In this document: piece by piece, positions 21,674 through 31,769 of the stretch | Numbering within the stretch: the first letter of the stretch is position 1 | Layout of the letters: each line of letters begins with the position of its first letter | Source: Paracamarosporium sp. OC-R06-R3 | Taxonomy: Eukaryota > Ascomycota > Dothideomycetes > Pleosporales > Didymosphaeriaceae | NCBI GenBank assembly: GCA_019828545.1 | Contig: JACVRA010000333.1 | Location: 31,080 to 95,079 of the forward strand | Direction: 5' to 3' | DNA length: 64,000 bases | Notes under the pieces: model-generated | The model's database searches: none | Seen by the model: only the letters and a program-made list of their open reading frames with translations | Told to the model about the DNA's origin: nothing | Translations under genes and position numbers: made by a program

Positions 21674-23682
21674 TTAGTTCTTCTCACCAACACCCGTTTC
21701 AGTTGTCTCAGCAAATTCTGAGTTTTCTGCGATATCGGGGTATCTTAGCGTCTCAGCGCTTGGTCGCGGACTTACATCGATGATGCTAGAGTCTGGCGTC
21801 CATCGTGAACTTGAGCTTGTAGTCGATACGGTGGAGGAATAGTGCCTAAAACCGTTGGCAACTGAATCTGATACATCGTCATCCTCTTCGTAAGCTGGAG
21901 GTGAGCTTGATGCGTCTGAGCGATACCCCGGGAGACTGTCTGTGCGCGATAGTGGACGAGACGGGAGCTCAGGGATAGAGGTGGGTGGGTAGGTTGATGC
22001 TGTTGATAGCGGGGAGTATGGCGCTTGAGGCATGGGGTGGGAGCGTGAGCAAGGACAGTAGTTGTGCGGGTACGTGACAACGCGACCTTCTTCAGCTTGA
22101 CTGACGATGTCATTCACGACGCCGTGCGCCGCTCGCAGTTGTCGGATTTCCTCTTGCATAGCTTCCTCAAGCACGCCCTCTTGGTGCTGAATGAGGCTAC
22201 GCTTCTCCTCGTAATCCTCAATGCGCTGTTGGTCGCGCCAATTGCCACGCCACCATTTCTGCCATGCGTGTCTTCGGGCAGCACGGCGATATTGACGCCG
22301 AGTTAAACGTTCCTCGCGGGCAGCAGCGCGCTCAGTGCGAGTGCGGAGGCTACTACAGCGGTGACGGACAACGGTGAAAATGCAGCCACAACAGAGAATG
22401 CCTAGAACGATCTCGAGAGCGATGACAAATGGCGACTCAGGTGGTGGCATACGCGGTGCACCATGATGAGGGGGTGGAGGTGGTGGTGGGTGCTTAGAGC
22501 CGTCATGGTGTGGCGGAGGAGGCGGAGGCGGAGGTGGAGGACCATCAGATTCGATTTTAATGTTGCCCTGCTTGTGGTCCCCCGCTCGCCATACTCGATG
22601 GTAGGCATTGTCCTCTGGGCGTCCCATGGGAGGCGGACCGTGATGATGGTGTTGGTGGTTAGGACGGAAGCGGACGTAGATGATCCTCCATGCACCGTGA
22701 GCTCCGTTTGCGATCGTCTTGACAACGCAGGTGATGTTATCACACTTCTGTAGTTCTTTTTTGAAGCTCTGTGTCTCCTTCTTGACCTGAGATTGAATAA
22801 ACTTTTTCTTCTCTGCGATGGTCTTCTGTAACTTCTGCGCTTCTGCTTCTAGAGCCCTCAGTTCTCGAATGTCGTCTTCAAGCTGGGATTGGCCTGAGGT
22901 ATTCGAGGAATCTACACCGTCCTTCTTGGGGAGGACAAGGCGCAAATGTGTAGGAGGTTTACGCCAGGACTCAGCATGCTCAGCTGCGCTGGCTAGAAGG
23001 TCCGGCGTGGGTTGGAGACGAAGGAGCTCAGGTGGGGATGCCTGCTTGAAGGAAAGTGTGAAACCGGGGTACGGTGAGCTCAGTGCCTTTCCATCGATGG
23101 ACTTGATGTTGACTGTCAAGACTTGAGCGGCATCGTCGTTTTCTTGTTCACTGTGAAGACAGGCACTCTCCCATTCAAGATCAAGGTCGTGTTGGAGGAA
23201 CCAAGCATTCTCTTGTATGTCGGTAACACCACTGTATGAGCCGGAACCAAACGCGAAATCACCATCCCATTCTTGTGGAAGGTAGGCTCCATTCAAGGTG
23301 ACATTCGACACACCACAGGCTTGATCGTTGCTATGGGTTTTAACACTTAGAATCTGGAGAGGAAGTAAGCAGGTGGGGCCATTTTTTGTTGCCTGAAGTG
23401 GGCCTCACGATGGACTCGTCATCATGGCTCGTGCCCAGACAGCCAGTGCATGGAACTTGGAAAGTTGCTTGTGCGTAGTCTTGCTGGATGTCTTCGCACG
23501 GTTAGCAGCTGCCTAGAGATGGCAAAAGCGATATAATATAAACACATACCCAAGTCCAAAAGCTGTTTCGCCTCGGATCGTGCAACATTTGAACGAGCAT
23601 CTGCGGAGGGAACAACAGCTGCGAGTGCTGCTGGAAGGACATGGGCGCAGGCGGCCAGCAGCTTCTTCTTGGAGAAGTGCAT
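21674..23682 (-). CDS. Secretory-pathway single-pass membrane protein with poly-Pro stalk
   Basis: Uncharacterised Pezizomycotina-type membrane protein of 631 aa. Exons 23682-23550, 23491-23409 and 23353-21674 join through introns of 58 and 55 bp. The N-terminus is a signal peptide (MHFSKKKLLAACAHVLPAAL). The extracellular or lumenal part has conserved Cys residues (VPCTGCLG; DQACGVSNVTLNG) and a compact beta-rich segment. A coiled-coil stretch follows (ELRALEAEAQKLQKTIAEKK). Then comes a low-complexity stalk with two poly-Pro runs and His clusters (about 22450-22560). The single transmembrane helix is PFVIALEIVLGILCCGCIF. The cytosolic tail is very basic right after the membrane (RTERAAAREERLTRRQYRR), then Ser/Pro-rich with a PPAY motif, a potential WW-domain (Rsp5-type ligase) ligand. 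The tail ends ETTETGVGEKN. Function is unknown. Confidence 0.82.
22440..22570 (-). repeat. Low-complexity Pro/His-coding tract
   Basis: GGN-rich plus strand (CCN codons on the minus strand) encodes two runs of seven or more prolines separated by HHDGSKH, inside the membrane-protein gene. The tract is likely length-variable between strains. Confidence 0.7.
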
Positions 23683-24772
23683 GGTTTAGAGAGAGAGAAG
23701 AAAAGGAAAAAGCGAACGCAACGAAAAGAACGGAGGTCAAACTGCACACAGCAACGCGACAAGCTTGAGCAGCAGTTGTCGAGCGAAGTGGCCTCTGACT
23801 GAGATCAGGCACCAGCCGGGTCGGGGAGGCGGTGATGTTTAACGGGGCTGGACTGCAGCATCAGCACTTGACTGGACGCGTGTCTTTTGGGGCCAGGGTC
23901 CCGAAAGAGTCAGCGGCAGCGGGGCGCAGCAGCTCCGGTCACCGTGCAGGTGTGCAGGTGGGGATTGGAAGGCGACGACTTTTGATGAAGATAAAGTGCG
24001 CAGTTGTGAAAGAATGGGCGATGCGTTGTGTAGAGAGCTCTAAGAGTCAGTCGGCGGCCATGCAGCACGAGTATGCGGGTTGCTCCTTCCTCCGTTTCCG
24101 TCCGAACAACATCACTCCTGGACGTACCAACACGAGACTTCTCAAGTCGGCTACTTTGCGGCCAAATTCTGCCCACTTGGTCCGTCTGTTCCAGAAGAAG
24201 ACGATTCGAAGACTGCCCCTACCAACAACCTTGTGCATCTTACCACTACAGCGTGTAAACGTGCTCTGGTCGCCATGATCGCGTCTGCCGCTTACGTATG
24301 CAGCCAGCTTGCTGCGAGCATCGAGGCGTTGTTTCAGGTGTCGAACGAATGGGACCAAAGGGGCACCGGCCTCAGGATGCGCTCCAGTGTTGGCACTGAT
24401 GCTTCAATTTCTATAGGTCGCGTGTTCTGAGAGAGAGAGAGCCGGAAACACCAGCAGTAGTAAAGAGCAATCGTCTCAGTACTGGTCGATCGAATCAATA
24501 TGGCGCCGACCTGCACTACGAGTACATGTGCCAATGCTGGTGCAATACTGGAAGCTACCTACGCGTAGTGGTTGTAGTCCCAGCGCGAAGCGCCAAGAAC
24601 TGGCCTGAGCTCCTCCCTCAATCTGCAATCCAAACAGCCCACTTGAGCTCACCAACACCCCGGCCCTATCCCGATCCCGACAGTGTATCCTACAGGACCA
24701 ACTAAATTCACCTGCAATACGGTCGCATAGACACGTCTTATTGGCTTGCAGGGACCAAGTGGACCCGTTACC
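23683..24772. other. Divergent intergenic region
   Basis: 1.09 kb between two divergent starts. Open frames here (for example 23832-24278 on the plus strand) have no domain, no signal and shadow-like composition. A short GA microsatellite lies near 24428-24440. Promoters of both neighbours are expected. Confidence 0.5.
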
Positions 24773-25272
24773 ATGGTACGCCACAATATCTGCCCAGGCG
24801 CAAAGAGTCTCTACTAACATGCACATCACAGCTCCCACTAGGCCTCCTCACGGCCGCCGTCGGGCACCCCATGCTAGTCGAGCTGAAGAGCGGCGAAACT
24901 CTAAACGGCCTCCTCGTCAACTGCGACACGTGGATGAACCTCACCCTCAAAGAGGTGGTACAGACTAGCACCGACGGCGACAAATTCTGGCGGTTAGCAG
25001 AGATATATGTGCGAGGCAGCACGGTCAGTCTCGGAAAGCGCTGAATATGGCGTGGGATTGGCGCTGATAAGTGGCAGATAAAATACTTGCGGGTCCCCGA
25101 CGAGATCGTCGACGTAGTCAAGGAGCAGCAGGCAAAGGAACAGGCATCGAGAGGTGGACGCGGCGGCATGCACCAGCGCGGTGATGGCCATCGCGGGGAC
25201 CGTGGAGGGAGAGGCATGCGTGGCCGGGGCCGAGGTCGTGGAAGAGGCGGAGGCGGTGGTGGTGGTGCTTGA
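24773..25272 (+). CDS. LSM4: U6 snRNA-associated Sm-like protein LSM4
   Basis: Component of the LSM1-7 mRNA decay ring and the LSM2-8 U6 snRNP ring. Exons 24773-24775, 24832-25023 and 25078-25272 give 129 aa. The first coding exon is the ATG alone. A 56-bp intron (GTACGC..CTACTAAC..CAG) follows at phase 0, after which [19 protein letters not shown] continues exactly as in the family. The Sm1 motif contains [19 protein letters not shown]. The Sm2 motif spans the second intron (54 bp): [18 protein letters not shown]. The C-terminus is an Arg/Gly tail (GRGRGRGRG) ending in poly-Gly, usual for LSM4 and a likely methylation and P-body assembly region. Confidence 0.95.
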
Positions 25273-26196
25273 GCTAGGAGGAAGATACAGGGTACCACGC
25301 AAGGTGGCGAGCACACGCTTCACGATTCGAATATACCCCCGCGTCCTTCCGCATAACAATGTTTGCGGTAGCGTGCTTTTGGGCGATGGAGATGCACCTG
25401 CTGCGTCTACCAGTCTCGAGAACGAGTGGTGATGTTTCAAGAAGCACGCAATGGCGTTGAATGAAACGACCTGGAGCCCTGCACGTTGAGAACAGATACT
25501 GCTGAAGTCATTGAACAGAATCACAACAGAACTAGCGTCACGCTCCCCAGTCCAATTCACACACTGGATGCACTCGCCTATTACATCCTACCTTGTGTCC
25601 TCTACATCGTGCTCAAGTACATGCCGAAATTCTTATGCAATCGTGCTTTTAGGAGTCTACATATGTCAAATGCCCTCAGTTAATGGAGCTTGTATGAACC
25701 TAGCAGCGACTAGATCGCAATCTAAATCAAAAGCAGGTTGATACCGTCACGTCAAGGTCTACAGCTACCAATAAAATACATCCCTGGGTGCTACATTGTT
25801 ATTCACTTTCACACGCTACTAACTACATGTATCTAAAATTAGCATTCCATTTGCGTAACTGACGTCGAACCGTGCACTTGTGAACTAGTAAACAAGTACG
25901 GAGCTTCTTTTTGTCAATGTACTTGCCTGGGACGATCAACAGTTTTCTCATTGAATTCGGTCACTAGTTCGTCCTGAGTTCTAGTTGAACGGCAAATGCA
26001 AGGTTAGAGAGTTGCAGCGGTGTGTACAGTTTTCTACTCGTGTCACCCTACCGTCCCCAGACCAAGAGTGGGGGGAATAGTAGCATCAAATACCAAAATA
26101 AAGCACAACCGACCTCTTTGTTTTGAAGCGACGCACACCCAACTGCTTGCATAGCACAGTAAACAAAACAATACACTGACATCTACTCTATCACCA
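25273..26196. other. Convergent intergenic region
   Basis: 0.92 kb of AT-rich sequence between the LSM4 and TOK1-like stop codons. No gene, RNA gene or repeat could be supported. Confidence 0.5.
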
Positions 26197-29100
26197 CTAG
26201 GTTACACCTCTACCACTCGCCTCAGCACCTTCAACGTGTACCGATTCTACACCGGCAGGACCCACTGGCATCTGATCATCCCTAGCATACTCCTCACTTC
26301 CTACCCCGCCATCTTCCCTCGTCTCACCCCTCTTCAATTCATTCCCACTCTCAGGTTCATAAGGCTTCTTAGCCAACCTGACTAGACTCTCGCAAAGCCT
26401 CTGCAACAACCATTCGCTCTCGCTCAGTCCACTCATGAGCGGACTATCGGGGCCGATCCAGTCCCATTCTACAAGTCCTTCTTCGTCTTCTTCGTCAGAA
26501 TCGCCTCTGTAACCTGTTCTGTTGCCTGTAAGACGGATCAAGCGGACGAATTCGACCCATTCTTCGAAATCGTAGCGTTTGGGTTTGGGGAGCTGCCTGG
26601 ATTGGGCGTGTTAGCAAATGGGTGCTTTGGGTATTTGCGTTGTCCAGTAGGGAAACACACATGGCAGTCGGAATCTGGACATGCCAATGTGGCTGCTCTG
26701 GGTATCTTACATGTCAGTGGCAACGCGCTTGATACAAAGTGCAATGTGATGAGCGATAGCCTTGTGCGTCGGCAACCTTCCCAAGGCGTCTTGCTCTGCT
26801 TCTTGCGCCAGTACAGGCAGCGTCGGTGTGATTGGCTCGTTGTCAGCATCGAGAGGGGATTGCGTGGCTTGCGCTTCAGCGGCGGCTACATCTCTGACTT
26901 GAGAATTCCACTGCGTCTCTTCTACTGGCTTGTCTGGATCATCAAGCTCAAACCCTCTTTCTACTCTCTTCTTAGCTGCTTTATCTGCTGTTCGCCTCTG
27001 TAGCCACTTCGCTGTTTTCAACAACCAAGGGTGCTTGTCCAAGAAATCTCTCCATATCCCATGTTTTGGTAAGACAGTAAAGTCCGCAAGTTCGTCGCTC
27101 CAGCGGCGGAACTTGTCCACCACGGTGTCACCTAGGTCGGAGACGAGAATTGTCATGGTAGGCACAGCGATTAGGGACCAGATTACAAAGAAACAGCGGC
27201 CTGCGCTGGACTTGGGAGCTAGATCTCCTACAAAGCATTAGCATTCAACTATATGTTACACGTCCGAGCGTGACTCACCGTAACCGACAGTCAGAAGCGA
27301 TATGTAACAGAAGTAGAGGGCTTTGAAGTATGTCATGTCTTGTGTATTCTTTTCGGCCTGATCACGAATTAGCATGAGTGATAAGGAATTGTAATTTATG
27401 TCGGCCTCTGTGCTGTCGTCTACCCTGATACAGCACAGGGTATTTCATTTTCACGTTTATAGCACTTCCTGCCGAACGAAGGTTACCATGTTCGATATAG
27501 CACTTACCTGCCAAAACACAACCGCACCAATGCACCACAAGACCCCGAACGCAGACGTGGAAAACAGGAGCGCCAGCCACTGTCGATATTTTCTCGACTT
27601 GTGTTGTATAGTTCGCATCGCATAAAACCGATCCTTCTCTTCCTTCAAAAGAAGCAGCTGCGGCTTCCTTTTAGGCCCAGGTCTGAGAACGTTTGGCAGT
27701 GGTGCAAATGTCATGGCTCTTTTTGCTGTGCTTTCCATAACAGGGCGCATTACCCTCGGCTGCATAGGCGCACTGATGGTAGGCCTTTCTCTTTCTGCAA
27801 GGGAGCGTTTTCGAATGAGATGGTGCTCGGCGTGCTCACGTTGGCGGAGGTCAAAGGAGGTGGTAACGGTGCGGTCAGCGGTCCTCTGCCGCATTCGATC
27901 GGTATGTTTCATGACAATGTTTTCCTCACCCAGCTCGCGCATGAACTTGTATATGGAGCTCACAATCAATGCAAGCGTTATAATGCCACCGACGGAAAAG
28001 GGGAACACAATGCCCCTTCCAAGATTTGTCGTAGGGTAGAAGTCTCCAAATCCGACCGTGAGGACAGTAACGTCGCAGAAATATAGCGAATCGGCGTACT
28101 TCCAACCTTGTCCACCGTCATCTTCGATTCTCATAAATATTGCTGCACCGCCGCCAAGCCAGATGAAGAACAACATTGTTTGTAGAATGAGCGTGCGCTG
28201 GGAATCGGAGAGGGCGAAATTGTCGGGGTAGTGGCCGAGAAAGTATCCAAGCATGTTGACCATTAGGAGCATGGAACAGAGTAGGTAAAACGAGGCGGCC
28301 GCAATAGCGTACCAAAAGCCTTGGCTGTAGGTTTGGTAGGGACGGTTAGGTGGGGTGTAAATTTCCATGCTTGCTGTAATGCCGATAAGGAAGCCGGTGG
28401 CGAGGTACCAGAAGATGATCGTGGCTGGCAGGGCGATGAGGTATCGAATCCTCTGAGTGAAATTGAAAAGGAGGAAGATGTTTCCGAGGAATCCGCATAT
28501 GAGGGAGGCTACATTGAAAAAGTAGCACCTAAACGCTTGTTAGTAGCCTTTCCACTCTCAACAGATCGCAACGCTATATCAGCATTTGAAGTTTCCCGTG
28601 CTGTCCAAGAAAAGGTTGATGAAGAGTGCCAGCATTCGAACTTCTGGCTTGTGGCTGTTATGTACTTACCACCGGGGATCATCGAAAGGTTTCCCTTCGA
28701 GCTCCGTTACAAATTGACCATCGATATAAACGTCCATTCGCCATGATGTAACAAGAGCAACAAGCGATGAGATGTTAGCTAATGGCCCAAGTGTGGCGGC
28801 GAGCAATGGTATCCCAGTCGATGCAAACCACCAATCACTAGAAGAGCGTTAGTGCAGGCAAACATGTCGATGTAGGAAATGAAAACTCAACACCGTCAGC
28901 AAGCAAAGCTCAAATCATAATTCAAAGAACGCAACAAGCCTGGCTACATCAATGGAAAAAATCAACAAAACTCTGTCGGATACTGCGTCCATGCCTGCGA
29001 TTGCAAGGATTAGACAATATCTCGAGTGTCTGGTATCATTATAGAATGAGCGGATTAAAGGCTGACGGTGTCTTGATGGTCTAGCTGTTGCATCCAAGCG

Positions 29101-29349
29101 AGGTTCATTGTCAAGAGGGGAAATAGACCCAGACACCATTTCGAATCCAACGTACCTCTTCTCCCCTTGTTCATATTTCTTCCAAAACATTAACCGACTC
29201 CTCTTCTTTGTGAGCTGCTCCTGCCTCTGCTCATCTTTTTGCACCGGAGCTTCCTCTAGCGCAGTATCACCGTGCTCAGGTGCGCGTTCTTTTCCTAAGT
29301 CGTTTGGCGACATAGCATCGGATGGAGCGCTGAGAAGTTGAGATGCCAT
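26197..29349 (-). CDS. TOK1: TOK1-type outward-rectifying two-pore K+ channel
   Basis: Plasma-membrane potassium channel with the fungal eight-helix, two-pore layout. Six minus-strand exons join in phase: 29349-29156, 28837-28670, 28528-27508, 27357-27279, 27227-26711 and 26596-26197, giving 792 aa. Helices are seen at TGIPLLAATLGPLANISSLV, CYFFNVASLICGFLGNIFLL, IALPATIIFWYLATGFLIGI, YAIAAASFYLLCSMLLMVNM and LILQTMLFFIWLGGGAAIFM, among others. The pore filters are TVGFGD (about 278-283) and TVGYGD (about 484-489), the second split by a 51-bp intron. A long cytosolic linker separates the two pore units, and an acidic C-terminal tail follows (GDSDEEDEEGL). The first intron (29155-28838, about 318 bp) is long for this window and could hide another small exon, so residues 60-70 are the least certain. 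The start ATG at 29349 is the first available. Confidence 0.92.
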
Positions 29350-30202
29350 TATCACACGGTACGTAATCGACCCTTGTGCTGTTATCGATATTCAAGAGCC
29401 ATGATCAGGAGTTGTGGCCAAGGATCTGCCCAGTACACTTGAAGCCAGAATAATTCGAAATAGTATTTGAATGTCGATAATGTTGGTTGGCAGGTGTTGC
29501 ACGTGGTTACAAGTGTAAGCGCAAGTGCGGTGCTGAATAACGGCGCTAGAGAAGAAACAAAGGATGGCTAGGAGTGCGGAGGCGGATACAAGGTTCCTTC
29601 AGAAACAGGTCTGAGCTTGAGATTGTAGTTTGCAAAGTCGGCTGCAGAAGAGGCACATGCTGTAATCGGAGGTTAAGAGTGGGTAATTCGCGGGAAGAAC
29701 GATCGACGCAGTTAGCAGATCTGGCAGCGGATCGCTGCGCACCAGTGAAGTGCTACCGTCTGCTACGCTTGGTTGCGTCACCTCGCTACCAAGCTTCTAC
29801 AAGCTTTGGCGCCCGATTGGACACAGATACACATTGCTCATCTTGGAGCCGCATGACTGATCATAAGTTCTTGAGTGCAAAAAGTTGTTCCTATTGCTAG
29901 CCTGTGTGCGCTAAGAACTTTACATCTAAACATATAGGGAGTATATACAAAAAGTACACCGGAGTCGGTTCACAAAGTTCTCTAGACTCCTCTCGCAGGA
30001 TTCTGTTTGACCCAAGGATATACGATACACGCGTAAACTGTAGAACAACACATGCAGCATACGAGATCAATCTTCGTATGACGGTGCTTCAGTAAAGGTC
30101 ATCCTGGGGTGACATGCAGTGGTACACGTTTCAGGCGTGTCCAGGATTTTATTTAACCCTTTCCCCTTCGTTCAGTGGATAATCTTCTTCACCGAGATAG
30201 AT
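29350..30202. other. Intergenic: TOK1 promoter side and ETF-alpha 3' flank
   Basis: 0.85 kb with only short random open frames on both strands. No supported gene. Confidence 0.5.
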
Positions 30203-31352
30203 TTATTGCGTCTTGAGCTTCTCGGTGAGCTCTGGAACTTTGTCGAACAAATCGCCAACTAGACCGACGTCTGCGACTTGGAAAATGGGCGCGTCACCGT
30301 CCTTGTTGATGGCGGCTATGACCTTACTGTCCTTCATGCCAGCCAAATGCTGAATGGCACCTGAGATACCGGCGCAAAGGTACAGCTTCGGCGCGACATT
30401 CTTGCCCGTTTGTCCGACCTGCAGACTGTTGTCGGCGAAACCGCTGTCGACAGCTGCGCGAGAGGCACCGATGGCAGCTCCCAATGCATCAGCTAGCGGA
30501 GGCATGAGCCTGTCGAATTCCTCCTTTGACTTGAGACCACGGCCTCCTGACACGACTTTGTCTGCTGAACCTAGATCAGGCCTGTCAGACTTGGCAAGAT
30601 CTTCGGATACCCATTCCGTGGGGCACTCGGCTTTGGGGTCTACGCCTTCTTCCACGGCGGCTGACCCGCCTTCGGTCTCTGGCGCGGGGAATGCTGTGCC
30701 GCGGACCGTGATGACTTTCTGTTGATCGGACGATTGTACGGTAAGGATGGCATTGCCTGCGTAGATGGGTCGTACAAATGCTGCGAGACACATGAGTAGA
30801 TGTAGCAGTCCGCCCTGTTACCCCCACTTACTGTCTTCGCTCTCAATTGCGGTGATATCTGAGATGCCCGACACATCTAGAAGCGCAGCAACGCGAGGCA
30901 ACAGATTCTTGCCAAAAGCTGAGTGTCCAGCCAAGATGTGCGTGTATCCTCCCTTTTTGATGTTCTCGACGAGCAGCGGGGCGTAGTTCTCGGGCAGGCC
31001 CTAGAGCAACCATCAGCTACAGCGCATACGTGACGATGCCGACACGAACCTTCTCATACGCGTCGTTCTCAACGTATATTATCTTCTCGATCCCCTTGAC
31101 CTTGGCAGCTTCTTCGGCCACTGACTTCACCCCACTTCCGGCAACAAAGGCGGTTATCGAGGCTCCGAGCTTCGTTCCTGCGGTGATGGCGGAGAGCGAT
31201 GCAGGGTTGAGTTTTCCATCTCTTTGCTCGAGGACTGCCAGCGTCGAGAGTAAGCGTGCGAGGGCAGAGTACTGCGGAACGGTGACGGGCCTCGACACGC
31301 GGAGCTGTGTCTGCGCCTGGCGGAGGGCCGATTTTCGCGCGACTGAGAACAT
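30203..31352 (-). CDS. Electron transfer flavoprotein alpha subunit, mitochondrial
   Basis: FAD-binding subunit of the matrix ETF heterodimer, which passes electrons from acyl-CoA and other dehydrogenases to ETF-ubiquinone oxidoreductase. Exons 31352-31050, 31000-30832 and 30780-30203 join through introns of 49 and 51 bp to give 349 aa, the normal length. The start [20 protein letters not shown] is a mitochondrial presequence. The N-terminal domain has [16 protein letters not shown] and [10 protein letters not shown]. The C-terminal FAD domain shows [51 protein letters not shown] and [20 protein letters not shown], all family signatures. It is transcribed divergently from the SWI3-type gene. 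Confidence 0.96.
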
Positions 31353-31769
31353 GGCGGGTTTCAATTGCAGCAGATGCAGGACAAAAGAAAGGAGCCGGGC
31401 TCGAAAGTGCGGTGTGTGGACGGAGGCTCAGTGAAGAAGCAAGCAGCTGGCCAGCATCGGAAGCTTGGGACGAACACCTCGGCTTGCGTGCAATCCCGGT
31501 CTCGCTCGAGGCACTGCAGCCAAGAGCGTCACGTGACGGAACCAGGGCGCATCCATCAGCTAGCGGGAGAATATCGCGTCGACTCGCGACGGCCACCACC
31601 AGAGCGCATCATCCCCAGCACCCCACACTCATTGCCAAACCTCGCCGCCGTCGCGCTCCCGACTAATCTTGCGTCCGGTGCGCGGTTTTCGCGTCCTTGT
31701 TGCGACCTGCGCCCGCCTTTATTTTGCTGCCCCAGCGTCCCCCGAGTGCATCCACCCGCCGACGAAGCT
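31353..31769. promoter_or_regulatory. Divergent promoter ETF-alpha / SWI3 with CACGTG palindrome
   Basis: This 417-bp gap separates divergent start codons. Near its middle, 31528-31537 reads GTCACGTGAC, a perfect 10-bp palindrome containing the CACGTG E-box bound by bHLH factors such as Cbf1 and CpcA-independent regulators. The element is seen directly; factor binding is inferred. Confidence 0.5.

Noticed and set aside
23832..24278. 148-aa plus-strand frame in the intergenic region
   Set aside because: No domain, no exon signals and no consistent codon pattern. Overlapping frames on both strands are equally open.
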